In this document: positions 57,935-64,000 of the stretch, in pieces | Layout of the letters: every line of letters begins with the position of its first letter | How positions within the stretch are numbered: position 1 is the first letter of the stretch | DNA from: Actinernus sp. WN-2022 | Lineage: Eukaryota; Cnidaria; Anthozoa; Actiniaria; Actinernidae | DNA length: 64,000 nt | NCBI GenBank assembly: GCA_030867875.1 | Contig: JAOWCC010000252.1 | Coordinates: 110,802-174,801 of the forward strand | Direction of reading: 5' to 3' | The notes under the pieces: model-generated | The model's input: the letters and a program-made list of their open reading frames with translations, nothing else | Database searches by the model: none | What the model was told of the DNA's origin: nothing | Program-made: the position numbers and the translations under genes

Positions 57935-58450
57935 TTAAAACAAAACTACAAAAATAACACCCTGAGCTAGATAGAAGAGAACTGAGGTGAATGTCCTGAT
58001 AACTATGCTTTTCAAACGTTTTTGATGGAGGATGGCAAAGATTAAAGTGGATTACAAAACCTTCTTCTAGAAACTTGATTTCAGTTGACAGTGAACGTCT
58101 GATTTCAAGTTGCTCTAAGGAGCCCATTTTTTTACCGGGAGCATCCCTATTTCATACGAGTACTGCGAGGCAGCGGCATTCGAGCTTCGCGTCTCTTCCA
58201 ACCCGTCTAATTTTGGATACTCATTCCCGCGCAAAAGTGTGACGTTTCTTTGGTTACCAGTGGTGAGATATTCCTAACTAAAGCAGTATTTTTCATCCAC
58301 TCTAATCTTTGTCATCCTTCCTCAAAATTGTCTCAAATTTTCTCCAGTGTACCTGGAAAGCATAATCTTCTAATCTGAGTGGTTATTTTTGTCTTCGGTC
58401 ATGCGAAGGTTTACCATTTGGGGGTTGCCAGTACTCATTGAAACAGAAGT
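57935..58450. repeat. Dispersed repeat R3, copy 2
   Basis: It shares the block listed at 23500-23790 in the same order, including tggcaaagattaaagtggat and the later ctaatctttgtcatcctt. The copy is longer on the right. Confidence 0.65.
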
Positions 58451-58814
58451 GTACTGAGTGAAATAAAGCTACGTCCGTCTTAGCCGAGGCGTGGCTCGAT
58501 CACCGCGCTGACCAGTTGTTGTGATAATTTTATATCATCGTTAGTATCATGTTGTGTGATGCCGGGTGGTCCTGTGTGATATAAGAGGGTCTTTTTTTTT
58601 AGCCTATGGCTTCCGTTCACCCTAGAGTCGGGATAAAACTGTGATAGAGCCATAGACTTACATTACGGCTGTTAGCCTCCCCCCTCTCGCAGGGCTGTTA
58701 GCTTACCCCTTGTGCGTCAGTCTTCACTTCGTATCAGGGCATTATGTTTGTGGTCATACCACGATGTGAGGAGCTATAGCTAGTGTCAGGAGATTCAGAT
58801 GCGGCGCAGCAGAC

Positions 58815-58965
58815 ATTATATTACATATACATACATATTACATATACATACATATTACATATACATACATATTACATATACATACATATTACATATACAT
58901 ACATATTACATATACATACATATTACATATACATACATATTACATATACATACATATTACATAAT
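58815..58965. repeat. 17-bp tandem repeat
   Basis: Nine copies of attacatatacatacat, nearly uniform. Confidence 0.92.
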
Positions 58966-59105
58966 TTTATATAATAATCAGTCCGAAACGCACGCTCTGA
59001 TTGGTCAAGAGCCTCGTGTTATTAGAGGACACACATGGATGGCGTCACGAGCACGCGCAACTCGTTTTGATTGGATATTTTCATAGTTTATGATTATTAT
59101 ATAAA
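58966..59105. mobile_element. Short inverted-repeat element
   Basis: Ttatataataatcagtc at the left is the approximate inverse of gattattatataaaac at the right. The interior has cacgctctgattggtca, shared with the element near 14690. Confidence 0.55.
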
Positions 59106-59142
59106 ACTGACAAATAGATTCCATTCTGCCGTGCGTTTGACC

Positions 59143-59252
59143 TCATATAGATGCACAGATGACGTCACAGCGTGAATGCTACTCGACTGCGTCTCGTGAG
59201 CACGACTTTGTTCTCTTCACTGTTGTGACGTCATCTGTACGTGCACCATATA
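59143..59252. repeat. Imperfect palindrome with two TGACGTCA sites
   Basis: Catatagatgcacagatgac-gtcaca is inverted at gtgacgtcatctgtacgtgc-accatata. Confidence 0.65.
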
Positions 59253-62034
59253 CTTGTTTTCAAGTGGGAACCCAGCATTACTACGCTATGTTGACGAGGC
59301 CCAAACAGGCTGTCCATGGCTGCTGATTCGGATGGTAGTCTTATTTATTTTGGTTTTACTCAGTCGAAAATCTTAATTTCACGGGAGTATATCATGGTAA
59401 CCAATCCTTCAATCATTTGGTTAAAGATGGTTGCCATGCATCGCGACTGAACTTGTGACCTCTGAACTGGAAACTGTCACGAAAATGTATTAAGGTTGTA
59501 ACTTTATCGAATCTGTCAAAGTGTCGAGAATATACTTTACGAACACGAAGGGACAAACCACCCTCTTATGATTTGCGGTGGCCACAGTACATTGGAATAG
59601 ATTGAAAGACATGAATATATCTTACAAGCACGACGAGACAGACCATCCCCCCCCCCCTCCTCTTGATTTGCGGTGGCCCCATTGGAATAGGTTGAGACCC
59701 ATGCCTGTGATGCGCAATAAAAAGGGTCTATTATTTTTTTAATGAAAATCTTCAACTTGTATAGAAAGATTACTATGTCTCGACTAGTTGTGCGTGACCC
59801 CATGCATAAAATGTTTCAGTCTTGTATAGCGTACTTTCTAGAACTGATATGGGTCATGGGATGGACCAGTTTTAAGTGGCAGAGGGTTATTGACTTCCTC
59901 GCCGTAAATAAGAAACAGCGGGCCATAGGCATAGACTCATTAAGATACATATGTAGTTTCATGATTAAAACACACAGTTCTGTACTATGCAAAGCTGTGT
60001 ATGCGCTATATAACTGCTTTACGAAAGTAAAGAAATCTTGTATATTTTTGGGATACTAAAAAGCAATATAGAAGCTCAATATTTACGTTATTTTTGTCTT
60101 CTTAATTTCCGTGTGCCATGTATACTATAGAATATTGTTTGGACATGCTACGTATTGTTACTTGTCGTAATAAAGATGTTCTAGAAGTTTCGATTGAAGT
60201 TTTGTTAGGTCGTATCCTTTGTTTTTGATGCCTATTGCTTCCTTTCTCGATCTCATGCTGAGAATCCGGTTTTAGATAACAAAGAGCCTAGTACACTCGG
60301 CGCTGGAATTTTCTAGAAATCTGCTTTGAGAAATTGCTTTCAATCAAAGGCTAATGCATCTTTCAAGAGAGATCGATGGCTCGACATGGGTTTGCTTTTT
60401 AATCTATCGCTCCTCGTCAATGTAATTAAATAGTTTCTAGTTAATCTCTTGGCTCTCTTTACTATAGAGGTTTTTGGGAGTTCTAGATAATTACCAGCCT
60501 CTTATGATATGCAGTGTGATTACACCAGACACTAATTTCGTAAACTATGCATTTATGGTTGGAAGAAAGTGAAGGACTGCGCATGCGCCTTACCTTGAAG
60601 CGGGAGCTCTATTCAAAGACAGGTCTGCAAAACGATTGCGCATGCGTCAATTACACCCGGGAAATCACTTCAAAGCAGTTACAGAAAAGTACAAGCTTCG
60701 GTTTTCAAGTTCTTTCATGGACCAGTCCCAAGCTTCTTTGATGGTCTCTTGACTTCAGGTATTCACAAGTCGATCAATGTTGGAACTAAGCAAAATTGTT
60801 CTTATTATGAAACGTATTTTAAGCATGGTCCAAAGTACCCTACCTCTGGAACCAGGGTAGGTCCAAAGCGATGCAAAAAGAAATGAAAAAGACTCGTGTT
60901 TTTTCCCCTAAGACTTCTTGTGGTAAAGGCTGCTGGTGTAATTTCCGTCCTCGACGTCAAAGCTCAGAGACGACTTTTCAATTAAGATTAAAAATGAACC
61001 TAAGCGTCCGTCTTGTTATATAACGATAACAAGATTACGACGAATTCGCCAAAACGTGCTGTATGGGTCGGATGTTGACGACGTTAGCCTGGCAGGTGTC
61101 AAATATTAAATCAAATACTCGAGACATCTTTTCTGACTTTACCAAATATCTTTATTCTTTGGATATACCAGAGGTTCGAGCTTTCACTAACGCGGTGTTA
61201 TGAAAGCACGTGAGCGAGAGACGCCAGAACAAACCTCTGCACCCATTTAAAAATGTGCTAACCCCCGAGATAAAAACCCAACGTTCTGATGGGAAGAAAT
61301 TCAAGTGGGGTGAAAGTTCAGCGTACGGCCGTTTCAATCAGTTCATGAAAATGGTCTACTATTTAATGCCTTGTTTAGCATTTGAAAACCAACAGTAGTC
61401 ATTACCCATAGCAGCTATTCAACCCAAATAATTAAAACATGAAGTGGTATTGAACATTTATTGGATGTTAAAGTACTTACTTTGTACAAAACACCAATCA
61501 AATATACATTTGTCTGTCTTCCCTAACCATCTAGGGGACAACTTTAGTATCAAATTCCCTTGCTTTCTCAGGGAGAAAAATGCAGAGATACTACTGCAAA
61601 TATCCGGTACCCCTCTCTGGGGATCCATTGTTGTGTCAAATGCCTCACCCACGGGTGAATCAAATTCCTGGGTTGATTACAAACTGAAGTAGTTTGTGCA
61701 GCATGAGTCAGGCTTTCAAGCAAGAGTCACATTCAAAATACACAGCTCGCCTCGTGTTCGTATACTTGAAGGCGAAGACTTGTTTAACCTTTTAGCTTTC
61801 TCCAGGAGCGTCCATATGTCCTATATAGTTGTCACAGCGTTTTTTCAAGTTGGGCTATTTTTAGATTATTTCCCCCGCCAATTAATGGTTGCACCGTGGC
61901 GGAACAAAAGATGCCTCATTAGCTACGTTTGTATACCAAACAACATGGCTGCTACGCTTTTGTGATTTGATTCCCTTAGGAATAATTACAACTCAACAAT
62001 AGCGGGAAACCGTTCTAAAAATAACCTAACTTGT
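59253..62034. other. Long stretch without a supported gene
   Basis: A block of about 100 bp with gatttgcggtggcc and attggaatag.ttga is duplicated at 59530-59700. Frames at 59742-60059 and 61444-61965 match nothing I know. No RNA gene was recognised. Confidence 0.4.
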
Positions 62035-62040
62035 GAAAAC

Positions 62041-62393
62041 GCTGACATAGGCCTAGTATACGGGATGGACGCTGTGACATAGGCCTAGTATACGGGATGG
62101 ACGCTGTGACATAGGCCTAGTATACGGGATGGACGCTGTGACATAGGCCTAGTATGCGGGAAGGACGCTGTGACATAGACCTAGTATACGGGATGGACGC
62201 TGTGACATAGGCCTAGTATGCGGGAAGGACGCTGTGACATAGACCTAGTATACGGGTTGGACGCTGTGACATAGGCCTAGTATGCGGGAAGGACGCTGTG
62301 ACATAGACCTAGTATACGGGTTGGACGCTGTGACATAGGCCTAGTATGTGGGATGGACGCTGTGACATAGACCTAGTATGCGGGATGGACGCT
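62041..62393. repeat. 32-bp minisatellite, about 11 copies
   Basis: The unit is gtgacataggcctagtatac followed by gggatggacgct. Variants (tagacctag, tatgcgggaagg, gggttgg) alternate in pairs, pointing to duplication of two-unit blocks. Confidence 0.94.
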
Positions 62394-62434
62394 CCTAGTT
62401 ATGGGCTCCTACTTTTTCTTATTTCTACGCAATG

Positions 62435-62518
62435 AACAGGCACGATAACAGGCACGATAACAGGCACGATAACAGGCACGATAACAGGCACGATAACAGG
62501 CACGATAACAGGCACGAT
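62435..62518. repeat. Seven copies of a 12-bp unit
   Basis: Aacaggcacgat repeats seven times without visible change. Confidence 0.94.
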
Positions 62519-63164
62519 AGCCGTGGATGCATGAGGTCACCTTTTTCGAAATAACTGTATGAGTGTAACATACATTGGTGAGTGTAACATACATTGGCGT
62601 GATGACGTTATTCAAGTTTGATTACGTCACGAGTACCGATACGACTATTGTCTGCCAACGACAAGCATACATTTTGTCTGTAAAATACTAAGATTACTTG
62701 TTCGTGTTGCCAAAAGATAACCAAGAACTATATCCTATTCATCAAACTTACTTGATAAAAGACCATAAATAATCTAAATTTGAATGTACATTCCGTTGTA
62801 GATTTTTCCTTCTACCTGAAATAAATAAACCCAGCTCCTTAGCTTATTCCGGATTCCAGCCTCTTGGTTCGGAACGTAAAACCGGAATAGGCGTTCGTGT
62901 AGAATAATCCCACTAGCTGTAAACCTGGAGAGGCCGTAAGAAATCACGAATTGCGTAAGCTGCCGAAGGATTCCCTAAAAGTCCTCCTTATTAAACTGGC
63001 TGTACTTGGAGCTTTGAAGGAGTTTTTTCCGACATGTTGAATGGGATGCAAAAGTGTTCGATTGATAAGAAAACATGTGGAAATTTTGGGAAGTTTTTGA
63101 CTCTCGCATTTAGTGATTATTCAACACAATAGCATAAATATTTCAGTATAATGAGGTATTACAA
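62519..63164. other. Stretch without a supported gene
   Basis: A 17-bp phrase (gagtgtaacatacattgg) is duplicated at 62563-62598. Nothing else was recognised. Confidence 0.4.
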
Positions 63165-63315
63165 AGTGTGTCAATTGCTGGCTTTCACTTGACGTCATAG
63201 CTGCCATGCTGGTGCCCTTAAACAATAGATTCCTCGTTAGCTTCTTTTGTTGGGGCACCAACATGGCCGCCATGCCCTTTGTCATTTGAATCTCTGAGGA
63301 TTGAGTGCAAACCAG
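63165..63315 (+). repeat. Dispersed repeat R1, copy 4
   Basis: It reads attgctggctttcacttgac, gtcatagctgccatgctggt, cgttagcttcttttgttggg, gcaccaacatggccgccatg, then tttgaatctctgaggattga. This is the most complete copy and is nearly identical to 6550-6690 over the last 80 bases. Confidence 0.8.
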
Positions 63316-63476
63316 CAAGAAATGGGTAAAATTTGAACTGGATTGAGTTACGCTTCCAAGCATAAAACAAATGTTAGTTTTCTATCCCCCCCCTCCCCCC
63401 CCCCCCCCCCAAAAAAAACACACACACACAAATACTTCTCAGTCAGTGAAGTGTAGTTTGTTGTGTAATTTGTTGT

Positions 63477-64000
63477 GCGCAATATTGAAGGAATCTTCAC
63501 ACGGTGCAATGTTGAAGGAGTGTCCACACGGTGCAATTTGTTGTGCACAATGTTGCAGGAGTGTTCACACGGTGCAATTGGTTGTGTGCAATGTTGAAGG
63601 GGTGTTCACACGGTGCAATTTGTTGTGCGCAATGTTGAAGGAGTGTTCACACGGTGCAATTTGTTGTGCACAATGCTGAAGGAGTGTTCACACGGTGCAA
63701 TTTGTTGTGCGCAATGTTGAAGGAGTGTTCAAACGGTGCAATTTGTTGTGCACAATGTTGAAGGAGTGTTCACACGGTGCAATTTGTTGTGCACAATGTA
63801 GGAGTGTTCACACGGTGCAATTTGTTGTGCGCAATGTTGAAGGAGTGTTCACACGGTGCAATTTGTTGTGCACAATGTTGACGGAGTGTTCACACGGTGC
63901 AATTTGTTGTGCGCAATGTTGAAGGAGTGTTCATACGGTGCAATTTGTTGTGCACAATGTTGAAGGAGTGTTCATACGGTGCAATTTGTTGTGCACAATG
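63477..64000. repeat. 41-bp satellite array running off the window edge
   Basis: The unit is gtgttcacacggtgcaattt followed by gttgtgcgcaatgttgaagga. About 12 copies show gcgc/gcac alternation and one shortened unit near 63800. The array continues to the last base, so its true length is unknown. A poly-C run precedes it (63387-63410). Confidence 0.95.

Noticed and set aside
63477..64000. CRISPR-like array at the right edge
   Set aside because: Contiguous 41-bp units without spacers, and no cas-like genes.

Overview
This is a piece of an animal nuclear genome, most likely a cnidarian and probably an anthozoan such as a coral. That assignment is inference. It rests on intron-rich neuronal-type receptor exons, an intronless heat-shock DnaJ gene, a LINE whose ORF1 carries an SGNH domain, dense inverted-repeat transposons, and very little coding sequence. 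Nothing bacterial or viral was seen.

Two host genes are well supported. The first is an alpha-type nicotinic acetylcholine receptor (Cys-loop channel) gene on the minus strand. Seven exons run from 23311 down to 6744 with consensus splice sites and compatible phases. The signal-peptide exon was not found. Exon sizes of 45 and 110 bp match the classical receptor gene structure. Its introns are filled with minisatellites and fold-back elements. The second is a type II (DNAJB1-like) Hsp40 on the plus strand at 53250-54314. Its promoter and first codons are tandemly duplicated as two 228-bp copies, each with a perfect three-unit heat-shock element.

Most of the rest is mobile or repetitive DNA. 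The region 19177-21260 is a fold-back array interrupted by a 1.2-kb inverted-repeat element. The region 30197-35540 is a TTAA-bounded fold-back element carrying two inverted THAP-domain start exons; one arm is split by a 2.7-kb transposon with inverted subterminal satellite arrays and a small zinc-ribbon ORF. A decayed LINE occupies about 38849-45720 on the minus strand and is itself interrupted by a 1.75-kb repeat. A PIF/Harbinger-like element with a Myb/SANT fragment lies at 46461-47248, followed by a near-perfect 1.1-kb palindromic element at 47346-48480. Smaller MITEs, tRNA-derived repeats and about a dozen minisatellites fill the remainder, including a 41-bp array that runs off the right edge.

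The most novel signal is a family of inverted-repeat elements with CACAGG...CCTGTG ends and 7-bp target-site duplications (three complete copies). One insertion is confirmed by unoccupied copies of the same target in the neighbouring array. A second family with CATAG...CTATG ends also makes 7-bp duplications. A TTAAAGTGC-ended group, one member carrying THAP fragments, looks Kolobok-like.
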